This document shows, in pieces, positions 38,038-45,495 of a DNA stretch of 51,422 nucleotides; position 1 is the stretch's first letter, and the number at the start of each line of letters is the position of its first letter. The translations under genes and the position numbers were made by a program. Source of the DNA: Xenorhabdus japonica (GTDB lineage: Bacteria > Pseudomonadota > Gammaproteobacteria > Enterobacterales > Enterobacteriaceae). Below the pieces are notes generated by a model. That model was not told the DNA's origin, did not search any database, and saw only the letters and a list, made by a program, of their open reading frames with translations. The stretch lies in contig NZ_FOVO01000026.1 in NCBI RefSeq assembly GCF_900115195.1, forward strand, positions 1 through 51,422, in the 5' to 3' direction.

Positions 38038-38511
38038 ATGTATTATTTTGAATTTAGCTATCCAGATGGAACTGTTTCTGAAAATTTTATCCTAGAAAAA
38101 TATAGAGATTTTTTTATGTCCTATTCAGAAAATAAATATATTTGGACTAAGTCTCATACAACTCTAGCCAGTCGTTATTTTTCTGAAAATAGAAAAATAA
38201 TATCTACTTTATTTTTTTCTCATCACTCTGAGCAAGGAACTTTTTCTCTACTTTATAGCCATGGTAGTTCAGGATTTTACTCTCTGGGAGATAAAGATAA
38301 AATGGATCAATTAATTGATCTGGATGGTCAGCTTGACCTTATCTTTGTCGGTGCTTGTATCCCACCGGAGAAAGCATTTTTAGCAATAGAAGACTTTGCA
38401 AAGAATCCTTTGGAACCATCGGAACGAATTGATTGGATTAATGCTAAAGATATTGACATGACAGAGAAATATAGGCTTTTGGGGTTGGATGATCTGGAGG
38501 ATTTAGATTAA
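38038..38511 (+). CDS. cognate immunity protein of the Rhs toxin (Imm1-like)
   Basis: A 157-aa acidic cytosolic protein with no signal or membrane segment, 18 bp after the rhs stop codon with AAGGAG before its ATG. Position right behind the toxin tip and matching A+T-rich composition make it the immunity protein. The C-terminal half ('LDLIFVGACIPPEKAFLAIEDFAKNPLEPSERIDWI' region: strand, I-P-P-E-K-A helix, E-R-I-D-W) resembles Imm1, a family often found with deaminase-type toxins; I hold that family name with moderate confidence only. An identical copy follows the orphan tip at 45496. Confidence 0.82.
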   Translation: MYYFEFSYPDGTVSENFILEKYRDFFMSYSENKYIWTKSHTTLASRYFSENRKIISTLFFSHHSEQGTFSLLYSHGSSGFYSLGDKDKMDQLIDLDGQLDLIFVGACIPPEKAFLAIEDFAKNPLEPSERIDWINAKDIDMTEKYRLLGLDDLEDLD

Positions 38512-38573
38512 TTTTATTCCCATAAATCAGGAAAAATTTAATTCTTGATGGCCTAAATATGTCGAGCTTTAAT

Positions 38574-38616
38574 TAAAAAAATGAGAGGGGAACATTTCCT
38601 CTCATTCTATTTTAAT
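38574..38616. terminator. bidirectional terminator between imm and symE-like genes
   Basis: A perfect 9-bp stem AATGAGAGG/CCTCTCATT (38580-38588 with 38598-38606) flanked by a run of As on the left and a T-rich stretch on the right. It lies between two convergent genes and can stop transcripts from both. Copy 2 has the same hairpin at 46038-46064. Confidence 0.85.
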
Positions 38617-38936
38617 TATCCCGCCTGATAATCCCCAATCAACTCCCGCATCCGCAGCTTAATCTCACTGAGCTGATCTTGCTGGCGTCGGTACTGTTGC
38701 TTGATAGTGCATGTATCATCGCTGTCAGGGATCAGCACTAAACAGCCGTTCATAATCTTGACGGTGAGTGTATCGCCAATATCAAACCCTGCTGCCTTAA
38801 GCCACTGGCCTTTCAGGTGGATCGCAGGCGGGGCACTGGCCTTGTCATTTTGCGGCACGTATCCCACCGTGTAATAACGTTCTGTTTTGGCGGCTTTATT
38901 TACCGCCCGGTTTTGCTTAGAATGCGCCTTAGCCAT
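38616..38936 (-). CDS. symE: SymE-like toxin/nucleic-acid-binding protein (AbrB fold)
   Basis: A 106-aa SymE-family protein. The core 'RYYTVGYVPQ...PAIHLKGQWLKAAGFDIGDTLTVKIMNGCLVLIPD' lines up closely with E. coli SymE (T-V-G-Y, P-A-I-x-L-K-G-Q-W-L-x-A-A-G-F, V-M-x-G-C-I-V-L). E. coli SymE is an SOS-induced toxin kept low by the antisense RNA SymR; related proteins with the AbrB-like fold are commonly encoded next to rhs genes. GGAG six bases before the ATG at 38936 favours that start over the ATG at 38948. It is convergent with the immunity gene. No LexA box or antisense RNA was identified. Confidence 0.85.
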   Translation of the reverse strand: MAKAHSKQNRAVNKAAKTERYYTVGYVPQNDKASAPPAIHLKGQWLKAAGFDIGDTLTVKIMNGCLVLIPDSDDTCTIKQQYRRQQDQLSEIKLRMRELIGDYQAG

Positions 38937-39014
38937 ATTCAACTCCATATCAGTTGGTTGTGGTGAGCAGATTGCCAGTGTTGACGCACTGACAATCTGC
39001 GATCATTTTATAAC

Positions 39015-39404
39015 TTACTCTTTCTTCTTAGCGGCCTGCCTTGCTGAATCCCAGCGCCGTGATTGATACTTGATAATCAGGCTTTCCAGTACTTCCCGCA
39101 CAATACCTTGCTCATCTTCTGGAAGCTGACTGATGGCTTCAAACTGCAATGACAGCTCACCAGTTGGCACACGTTCATGTGTATCAAATAACAAAAAATC
39201 CGTGCTGACATTCAACGATGTTGCAATCTTCTTCAATACCTCAAGGGAAGGCTGTGCCTGCCCTGTTTCGTACTTCTTCCAGCTATTAGCATGTATGCCA
39301 ATCGCATCCGCCATTGCCTGTTGGGACAGGCTGCGTTGTTTGCGTAACGCAATGAGTCTTTCAGATAAAGGCATAGGTAAACACCAGTAAATCGAATGAC
39401 TCAT
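39015..39404 (-). CDS. XRE-family transcriptional regulator
   Basis: A 129-aa protein with an N-terminal Cro/CI-type helix-turn-helix ('LSERLIALRKQRSLSQQAMADAIGIHANSWKKYETGQAQPS', residues about 13-53), then a short helical C-terminal part and a Lys-rich end (A-A-K-K-K-E). The open frame extends upstream, but the extra N-terminal residues are not protein-like; the ATG at 39404 with a GGGGG purine run ahead, or the internal ATG at 39374, are better starts. It is divergent from the primase gene across a 102-bp gap containing a 20-bp imperfect palindrome, its most likely operator. It probably represses the primase promoter, as in phage- and plasmid-like elements. Confidence 0.85.
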   Translation of the reverse strand: MSHSIYWCLPMPLSERLIALRKQRSLSQQAMADAIGIHANSWKKYETGQAQPSLEVLKKIATSLNVSTDFLLFDTHERVPTGELSLQFEAISQLPEDEQGIVREVLESLIIKYQSRRWDSARQAAKKKE

Positions 39405-39430
39405 GATTCTACCCCCAAAAAAATAACCGC

Positions 39431-39461
39431 TTGACGATGGTACATGTATATGTGCCATAAT
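39431..39461 (+). promoter_or_regulatory. primase promoter with overlapping operator palindrome
   Basis: TTGACG (39431-39436) and an extended -10 TGCCATAAT (CATAAT at 39456-39461), 19 bp apart, face the primase gene. The spacer holds the near-perfect palindrome TGGTACATGTATATGTGCCA (39438-39457). A regulator bound there would block RNA polymerase; the divergent XRE gene is the natural candidate. Copy 2 equivalent: 46889-46919. Confidence 0.55.
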
Positions 39462-39506
39462 AAAACATATAAATGGTCTTGACAAGGTTTTGAGGGAACT
39501 AAAGAT

Positions 39507-42188
39507 ATGGCTCGCATTCCCGAAGCAGAATTGCAGCACCTGAAAGCAGCAGTTCCTTTAGTGGCCGTCCTTGAGCAGCAGGGGCGGCAGGTGATTAAAC
39601 GCGGCAAAGACAGGATCGTGCTGTGCCCGTTCCATCAGGAGAAAACGCCGTCGATGGTGATCACGCCGTCGAAAAATCTCTATCACTGCTTTGGCTGCGA
39701 TGCGGGCGGATCAGTGCTGGACTGGGTGATGAAAACGGAGAATTTAAGTCTGCGCCATGCCTGTGAACGGTTGCGCGCGATGCTCGGCCGCAATCCGGCG
39801 GTCGAGCCGCTGGTTGACTCGTCGGAACTGATGAGCGATGTGGTCGGGCAACAGGCGCTGTTGTTACGGGTGACGGAGTTCTATCACCAGACCTTGCTGA
39901 ATGCGCCGGAAGCACAGGCCTATCTGATCAAGCGGCGGCTGAACCATCCTGAATTAGTGGCGCAGTTTAAGCTGGGCTTTGCCAACCGGACACTGGGGTA
40001 TCGCTTGCCCGCCCGACAACTGAAAGCCGGTGCCGAGATCCGTGCCCAGCTGCAGGCCGCCGGAGTGTTGCGTGAGAGCGGCCATGAACACTTCAGCGGC
40101 TCGCTGGTCATTCCGGTGATCGGTCTCAATGGTCAGGTGCAGGAAATGTATGGCCGCAAAATCATTGACCGCTTGCGGGCCGGGACGCCGAAGCATATTT
40201 ACCTGCCGGGGGCACACCACGGCGTCTGGAATGAAGCTGCACTGGTGGCCTCGAAAAGCCTGATCCTGTGTGAATCGCTGATCGATGCGCTGTCGTTCTG
40301 GGTCGCCGGACATCGCCATGTCACCACCGCTTATGGGGTCAATGGCGTCACGGCTGAGCACTGGCAGGCTTTTGCGCACTACGGGATTAAGCAGGTACTG
40401 ATCGCGTTCGACAATGACAGCGCCGGTAATGTGGCGGCGGTGAAACTGGCGGCCGCACTGGCCGCCAGAGGGATCACCCCGCTGCGCGTGATGTTCCCGC
40501 CGGAAATGGATGCCAACGGTTATCTGTGTCAGGTCGCCGAGCCGGAAGCCGCCTTCGGCCTGCTGCTTGACAGTGCCGTGCCGATGCAGGAGGTGGCCGA
40601 CCGCGTTGCGATTGATCCCGACCCCGCTTCTTTAGTGGCTGAACCCGCGCTCAACACCACACCGGGGGTGGTCTGTGAACCCGGTGACAATGGCGAGCTG
40701 TTGATCTCGGTCGGCACACTGCAATGGTGTCTGCGAGGCATGGGCGCAATCAAAGCCGGTGCCGCCACCATGAAACTCAATGCGCAGGTGCTGGACAGGC
40801 AAAGCGGGGTGCTGTTCGCGGATGGCGTTGATCTGAGGAGTGCCCGCAGCCGGCACAGTTATGCGAGGCAGGCGGCGACCGAGCTGGGACTGGCGGAGGG
40901 GGATATCCGGCGGGCATTGGGGCAGGTGTTGCTGGCCGTGGAGCAGTGGCAGCCGCAGGCGGCGAACCCGGCAGCGGTGCAACCTGAACTGAATGAAGCT
41001 GAACGGGAGGCAGCACTGGCCTTGCTGCAAGATCCGGCGTTGGTTGGGCGTATCACCGCTGATTTAGCCGCCTGTGGTGTGGTCGGTGAATCAACCAATC
41101 TGTTAGCGGGGTATCTGGCCGCCGTGAGCCGCAAGTTACCTAAACCCTTAGCCGTCCTGATCCAGAGCAGCAGCGCCGCAGGCAAGAGCAGTCTGATGGA
41201 TGCCGTCTTGAATCTGATCCCCGAAGAAGAACGTATCCAGTACAGCGCCATGACCGGGCAGAGTCTGTTTTACCTCGGTGAAACCAATCTCCAGCATAAA
41301 ATCCTCGCCATTGCCGAAGAAGAGGGGGTGCGACAGGCTGCGTATGCGTTGAAGCTGTTGCAAAGTGATGGCGAATTAACGATGGCGAGCACGGGCAAGG
41401 ATGAGACGACTGGCACGCTGGTCACCAAAAGCTACACGGTGAAAGGCCCGGTGATGCTGATGTTAACCACCACCGCCATTGATGTGGATGAAGAGCTGCT
41501 GAACCGCTGTCTGGTGTTGACGGTCAATGAATCCCGCGAACAAACCGAAGCGATCCATGCGTTGCAGCGCCACAAGCAAACGCTCGAAGGCTTACTGGCT
41601 GAGAATGAGCGGGACTATCTGACCGAACTGCACCAGAATGCCCAGCGGTTATTGCGTCCGCTGAATGTGGTCAATCCGTATGCCTCGCAACTGACTTTTA
41701 TGTCAGACAAAACCCGTACCCGTCGTGACCACATGAAATACCTGACCTTAATCCAGAGCATTGCCCTGTTGCACCAGTACCAGCGGGACATCAAAACCGC
41801 CGAACATCGCGGTAAGACACTGGACTATATCGAAGTCACGAAAGCCGATATCCGGCTGGCGAACCAGCTCGCCCATGAAATCCTGGGCCGGACGCTGGAC
41901 GAGATGCCGCCGCAGACCCGCAAACTGTTATTGCTGATCCAGCAGATGGCGAATGACATGGCAGCGACCGGGCAGCAGACATTACGGGAAGTTCGCTTTA
42001 CCCGGCGGGATATCCGGGCTTACACGAACTGGAGCGACAGCCAGCTTAAGCTGCATTGCCAGCGTTTAAGTGACATGGAGTATCTGCTGATCCACGGCGG
42101 CAGTCGCGGGCACCTGTTGCAATACGAACTGCTCTGGGACGGTGACGGCGACAGTGCTCACTTAAGCGGCCTGATCGTCCCCGTATGA
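39507..42188 (+). CDS. primase with CHC2 zinc finger, Toprim and P-loop ATPase domains
   Basis: An 893-aa replication protein. Residues 36-95 are a DnaG-type CHC2 zinc finger (C40, H43, C61, C64). Residues 190-345 carry the DnaG-like catalytic core and Toprim domain, with the acidic residues E256 (C-E-S-L-I-D-A-L) and D302/D304 (F-D-N-D-S-A-G). Residues 540-680 form a P-loop ATPase with Walker A S-S-S-A-A-G-K-S-S (K560) and a Walker B-like 'ILAIAEEEG' (about 599-607), followed by a helical C-terminus. It would lay RNA primers and perhaps unwind or remodel DNA. Chromosomal DnaG lacks an ATPase domain; such fusions belong to mobile elements (compare phage P4 alpha, with a different arrangement). 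It is divergent from the XRE gene, with iterons right after it and a recombinase downstream. Confidence 0.85.
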   Translation: MARIPEAELQHLKAAVPLVAVLEQQGRQVIKRGKDRIVLCPFHQEKTPSMVITPSKNLYHCFGCDAGGSVLDWVMKTENLSLRHACERLRAMLGRNPAVEPLVDSSELMSDVVGQQALLLRVTEFYHQTLLNAPEAQAYLIKRRLNHPELVAQFKLGFANRTLGYRLPARQLKAGAEIRAQLQAAGVLRESGHEHFSGSLVIPVIGLNGQVQEMYGRKIIDRLRAGTPKHIYLPGAHHGVWNEAALVASKSLILCESLIDALSFWVAGHRHVTTAYGVNGVTAEHWQAFAHYGIKQVLIAFDNDSAGNVAAVKLAAALAARGITPLRVMFPPEMDANGYLCQVAEPEAAFGLLLDSAVPMQEVADRVAIDPDPASLVAEPALNTTPGVVCEPGDNGELLISVGTLQWCLRGMGAIKAGAATMKLNAQVLDRQSGVLFADGVDLRSARSRHSYARQAATELGLAEGDIRRALGQVLLAVEQWQPQAANPAAVQPELNEAEREAALALLQDPALVGRITADLAACGVVGESTNLLAGYLAAVSRKLPKPLAVLIQSSSAAGKSSLMDAVLNLIPEEERIQYSAMTGQSLFYLGETNLQHKILAIAEEEGVRQAAYALKLLQSDGELTMASTGKDETTGTLVTKSYTVKGPVMLMLTTTAIDVDEELLNRCLVLTVNESREQTEAIHALQRHKQTLEGLLAENERDYLTELHQNAQRLLRPLNVVNPYASQLTFMSDKTRTRRDHMKYLTLIQSIALLHQYQRDIKTAEHRGKTLDYIEVTKADIRLANQLAHEILGRTLDEMPPQTRKLLLLIQQMANDMAATGQQTLREVRFTRRDIRAYTNWSDSQLKLHCQRLSDMEYLLIHGGSRGHLLQYELLWDGDGDSAHLSGLIVPV

Positions 42189-42195
42189 TTATCGC

Positions 42196-42313
42196 AAGTC
42201 TGGGCAGCACGAACGCAAGTCTGTGCCAAGTCTGCCCCAAGTCTTGGCTAAGTCTGGGTAAGCAAAATAGCCCTAAAGCCACAGCCAGACAGGGTTAACC
42301 GCCCGCAAGTCTG
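42196..42313 (+). repeat. phased AAGTCTG iterons between primase and recombinase
   Basis: AAGTCTG occurs at 42196, 42217, 42228, 42239 (as AAGTCTT), 42250 and 42307. Neighbouring copies are 21, 11, 11 and 11 bp apart, that is about one or two helical turns, and then 57 bp to the last. Helically phased short direct repeats next to a replication gene are the mark of iterons: binding sites for an initiator in a plasmid or phage-like origin, or accessory sites for the recombinase. The rest of the 224-bp gap shows only the AAGGAG site of the recombinase gene. Confidence 0.7.
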
Positions 42314-42412
42314 GCTAAACGAAAAATCACTGTTCCAGCAACGTAAGAAAATAAAATCACACCGTACTGCTACTGCTTCACGTTAACGCAAAAAAATACA
42401 AGGAGCTGTCTG

Positions 42413-43447
42413 ATGCCAAACACGCATGACTTCACAGTAATGACCTTACGCCAGCAACTGGATAACTGGCTGGACACGCTGACCGCACAGGGCAAAAGCC
42501 CGCAGACCCGGCTGGCCTACCGGGCCTATCTGGTGCCGTTCGTGGACTGGTGCGAACAACGGGCTGTCTGCACTGCTCCGCAGGTCTCGCTGTCGGTGCT
42601 GGAAAGCTGGCAGCGTTATCTTCGCGCTTACCGCAAGGCGGACGGGCAGCCTTACCGCAACAACGGTCAGCGTGAACGGCTCAATGCTCTGCGGTTGTGG
42701 TTCCGCGCGCTGCTGCACCGCCACCAGATTTTGTACAATCCCGCTGACCAGCTCGTGCTGCCGAAAAAAGAAAAGCGCTTGCCCGCTCAGGTGATGAATG
42801 TGGCTGAAATCGGGCAGGTGCTCGACAGTCTGGACTGCGGGACGTTGCACGGCTTTCGCAACCGGGTGATGCTGGAAGTACTCTGGAGCAGCGGCATCCG
42901 CCGGATGGAACTGGCGAATCTGCGCACGGGCGACATTGACCGCGGGCGCGGGGTGCTCTGTGTGCGTCAGGGCAAGGGGCAGAAAGACCGGGTGGTGCCC
43001 ATCGGCCGCCGGGCGCTGGACTGGCTCACCCGGTATCTGGCGCAGGTCCGCCCGCGACTGGCGGCGCACCGGGACAGTGGTTACCTGTTTATCTCCGACC
43101 GGGGACGCGGCCTGTCACGTGATTACTTAAGCCAACTGGTCGGCAAGGCTATCCGTGAACAGGCGCAGCTCGACAAACCCGGTGCCTGTCACCTGTTCCG
43201 CCATTCGATGGCGACCCAAATGCTGGACAACGGGGCCGACACCCGGCACATCCAGGCGATACTGGGGCATGAACGGCTGGAAACCACCCAAATTTATACC
43301 CGGGTGGCTATCGGGCACTTAAAGACAGTGCACCAGCAGACGCATCCGGCAGAGCAGGCAGAGTACGGGCAATCGGGGACTGACACGAAAACCCCGGATA
43401 GCAACCCGAAACCCCGGCGCACCGGACAGCCCGATAATCCCCGTTAA
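42413..43447 (+). CDS. tyrosine recombinase/integrase (XerC-like)
   Basis: A 344-aa site-specific recombinase with all catalytic residues present: R163 (S-G-I-R-R-M-E-L), K188 (Q-G-K-G-Q-K-D-R), H260-x-x-R263 (H-L-F-R-H), H286 (L-G-H-E) and nucleophile Y295 (T-Q-I-Y-T-R). The N-terminal SAM-like core-binding domain spans about 10-105. The architecture is closer to XerC/XerD and integron integrases than to lambda Int, as no N-terminal arm-binding domain is visible. Residues 305-344 are a hydrophilic Pro/Thr/Arg-rich tail not usual in Xer proteins. AAGGAG precedes the ATG. Two inverted dif-like sites lie 135-245 bp downstream and are its likely substrate, alone or with the host XerCD. Confidence 0.92.
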   Translation: MPNTHDFTVMTLRQQLDNWLDTLTAQGKSPQTRLAYRAYLVPFVDWCEQRAVCTAPQVSLSVLESWQRYLRAYRKADGQPYRNNGQRERLNALRLWFRALLHRHQILYNPADQLVLPKKEKRLPAQVMNVAEIGQVLDSLDCGTLHGFRNRVMLEVLWSSGIRRMELANLRTGDIDRGRGVLCVRQGKGQKDRVVPIGRRALDWLTRYLAQVRPRLAAHRDSGYLFISDRGRGLSRDYLSQLVGKAIREQAQLDKPGACHLFRHSMATQMLDNGADTRHIQAILGHERLETTQIYTRVAIGHLKTVHQQTHPAEQAEYGQSGTDTKTPDSNPKPRRTGQPDNPR

Positions 43448-43581
43448 GCTGGGCAGGGTTAGGTGAAGGGGCAGACCGTGGCCGGACTGCCCGTTGGCCT
43501 CAGTGCCTGCGGGGGTAAATGGGCAATGGTCGGCCTGTCCATCGGTGTCCCCAATCAGTCAGTGCAGGCCGTCCAAAGCCC

Positions 43582-43690
43582 ATTCAACATAATGTGGGGG
43601 AATTATACGCCACTCACCGGGCAGCCCCTCCGCAGCCAGTCCACGGCATCGGTGAGCGGCTCGCAGCGTATAATTAACATTATGTCTGCG
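43582..43690. other. inverted pair of dif-like sites forming one imperfect hairpin (candidate folded att site)
   Basis: Site A (43582-43613), read on the minus strand, has XerC-like arm GTGGCGTATAA (8/11 to E. coli dif), a 10-bp centre, and XerD-like arm TTATGTTGAAT (10/11). Site B (43663-43690), plus strand, has GCAGCGTATAA (8/11), a 6-bp centre TTAACA, and TTATGTCTGCG (6/11). The two are inverted with centres about 79 bp apart, and one strand can pair: ACATAATGT (43587) with 43677-43685, AATTATACGC (43601) with 43666-43675, and CTCACCG (43613) with 43650-43656. The pairing leaves a GGGGG bulge opposite one A. CTX phage attP uses the same design on single-stranded DNA. Confidence 0.6.
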
Positions 43691-43986
43691 CCCCCGCTGT
43701 TCGGCATCGCTGGGTGTGGCGCACAAGGCTGCGCCTTCTGCTGTCAGCACCGGCGCCCGTCCTCGGCAAAAATCGGTGTTCTTCTTTAGCTGCCGTGCCA
43801 TCGTCCGGCCAACAACCCTGTAGGCAGGTCGGCCTGTGGCCCCCGCTGTTTTACCTCCCCCGCTCCAACCCCGCTGCGACTTACTGCGCCCGGCTCGCAG
43901 TCACTACGCTTCTTGCCCGTTCCCGTGCTCGCCATCTCCGCCCCGTGCAGCCCCCGCAGGGGGCTTCCCTTGAATAAAGCGTCGTC

Positions 43987-44187
43987 ATGCAAAATCGTAC
44001 TCAATCAGCAACATCGGTGCGCCAGAGCGTCGCAGGGCGCCGCTGGCAGGCTCTGTGCCGCCCGCACCCGCAGAACGGCTGCCCGCCGCCCAGACAAGCT
44101 GGTCAGCGTTCAGCCGTTGCCGAAAATCCTGAAAGTGCACATTGGCGTTTTGGGTTCGCTGTGGTTAGCGGAACCGGTAAAAACTGA
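43987..44187 (+). CDS. small hypothetical ORF in the spacer
   Basis: A 66-aa basic, Gln/Arg/Pro-rich frame in the 393-bp spacer between the two repeat copies, present only once in the window. It and the G+C-rich stretch before it (43463-43980) vaguely resemble the small Ash/Icd-like frames of P4-type satellites, but I could not confirm this. No good ribosome binding site is visible. The rest of the spacer, up to the joint at 44256/44257, holds nothing I recognise. Confidence 0.3.
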   Translation: MQNRTQSATSVRQSVAGRRWQALCRPHPQNGCPPPRQAGQRSAVAENPESAHWRFGFAVVSGTGKN

Positions 44188-44355
44188 ACTTTAATAGCAT
44201 GATATTGAAAGGAAAAATCACGTAAAAAAGTATGACCGCACCCGGACTCGTCTGAGGATGGCCTCAATGAGATTGATGGGGAACGGCTGTACCAGAAAGG
44301 CCACCGGTTACGCCAGCTGGGTCAGCATCTGTTTGAGTATGATGATGCCGGGCGG

Positions 44356-45477
44356 ATGACCGCCCTGCAGCTGTGGCAGGCAGGCCACCGCCCGCAGCTG
44401 ACCAGGTTCCGCTGGAACAGCCAGAACCAGCTGATTGGGGTGCAGACGCCGGGCGGCCAGCAGTGGGAGTATCGTTATGATGCCTTCGGGCGGCGCACGG
44501 AGAAAGCGTGCGAACGGGCAGGCCTGCGCACCACGTATTTGTGGGACGGGGACGTGCCGGCGGAAATCCGCGAATACCAGCACAACCGCTTGCACTGTAT
44601 CCGCCACCTCGTTTTTGATGGCTGGCAGTTGCTGGCCCAGCAGGTGCAGTTCTTTAGCCTGAACCCGGAAAACCGGCATGAGCTGCTGGCCGGAGAGGTG
44701 CAGATGCAGTATGCGGTGTGCGCACCGACCGGGGAGCCGCTGGCGTTGTTTGATGCCGCGGGGCACCGGGTCTGGCGCCAGCCGCCGCAGAGCCTGTACG
44801 GGCTGCGTCTGGGGGTGTTGGGGGAAAATGCCGAGCTGAATCCGGGGCTACAATTCGCCGGGCAGTGGCTGGATGAAGAGAGCGGGTTAGTCTACAACCG
44901 GTTCCGGTATTACTCGCCAGTGGCGGGGCAGTATCTGACGCCTGATCCGATTGGGCTAATGGGCGGTGAGAATCCCTATGCCTATGTTCATAATCCATCA
45001 ACATGGGTTGATCCAATGGGACTGGCAGGATGTCCTTGGGAACAAATTGATAGGTTTAGATCTAGAACCCGATTGCCAGTTCTTGGCAACAGAGTCCCTG
45101 CTCCTAATGATGGATTACAAACTGTTGCTTTTGTTTCCATAGGAAACCGTAAATTCTTTGGTATGAATAGGCAAGCTATTCCAGGGTTGGAGTACGCAGC
45201 TAAGCGTAAAGAGTGGTTTAGAAAAATATACAAGAGTACTGGTGTAGAACCATCAACAATTTCAAAAGCTGCCGCAGACGCTGAAGGGCTTGCATTAGTC
45301 CGAGCTTATGAACGAATAACAAAAAGTGGCGGAAAGATGCCAAAAGAAGTCACGATGTTTGTTGACCGCCCGACATGCGATTTTTGTAAGAACTATTTAC
45401 CACTGCTAAGAGAATCAATGGGGATTGAGAAACTGGTTGTATATAATAAAGGCGTTTCTAATCCATTGATATTCTGA
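44356..45477 (+). CDS. orphan rhs-CT fragment (truncated Rhs, identical toxin tip)
   Basis: The last 373 residues of the main Rhs protein without the PAAR domain, membrane helices and most of the cocoon. The frame is open from 44236 (after a TGA at 44233-44235) and joins Rhs-homologous sequence at 44257, but the first ATG is at 44356 and has no ribosome binding site, so it is probably silent. The toxin tip keeps the D-A-E and T-C-x-x-C motifs. Orphan rhs-CT cassettes behind a full-length rhs are known as reservoirs that recombine through the shared core to change the tip; this one is odd in that its tip equals that of the main gene. It is followed by an intact immunity gene. Confidence 0.85.
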   Translation: MTALQLWQAGHRPQLTRFRWNSQNQLIGVQTPGGQQWEYRYDAFGRRTEKACERAGLRTTYLWDGDVPAEIREYQHNRLHCIRHLVFDGWQLLAQQVQFFSLNPENRHELLAGEVQMQYAVCAPTGEPLALFDAAGHRVWRQPPQSLYGLRLGVLGENAELNPGLQFAGQWLDEESGLVYNRFRYYSPVAGQYLTPDPIGLMGGENPYAYVHNPSTWVDPMGLAGCPWEQIDRFRSRTRLPVLGNRVPAPNDGLQTVAFVSIGNRKFFGMNRQAIPGLEYAAKRKEWFRKIYKSTGVEPSTISKAAADAEGLALVRAYERITKSGGKMPKEVTMFVDRPTCDFCKNYLPLLRESMGIEKLVVYNKGVSNPLIF

Positions 45478-45495
45478 TGCATAAGGAGAATTAAG

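Larger units (their letters stand above)
36799..43863. repeat. 7065-bp direct repeat, copy 1
   Basis: This segment recurs at 44257-51321 with a constant offset of 7458 bp and no gap; all open reading frames give identical proteins. It begins inside the Rhs core codon for the D in F-D-G-L-N-E-I-D-G (the shared bases start at GATGGCC) and ends after CCTCCCCCGC downstream of the recombinase gene. Together with the 393-bp spacer 43864-44256 it makes a 7458-bp unit present 1.95 times. Confidence 0.97.

Noticed and set aside
42196-42313. CRISPR array
   Set aside because: Repeats are only 7 bp with 4-bp gaps, far too short; no cas genes are present.
43463-43789. A 108-aa plus-strand frame starting with GTG after the recombinase
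   Set aside because: It spans the dif-like hairpin, has a poor start and no convincing homology; the DNA is better explained as a recombination site, although an Ash-like frame cannot be fully excluded.
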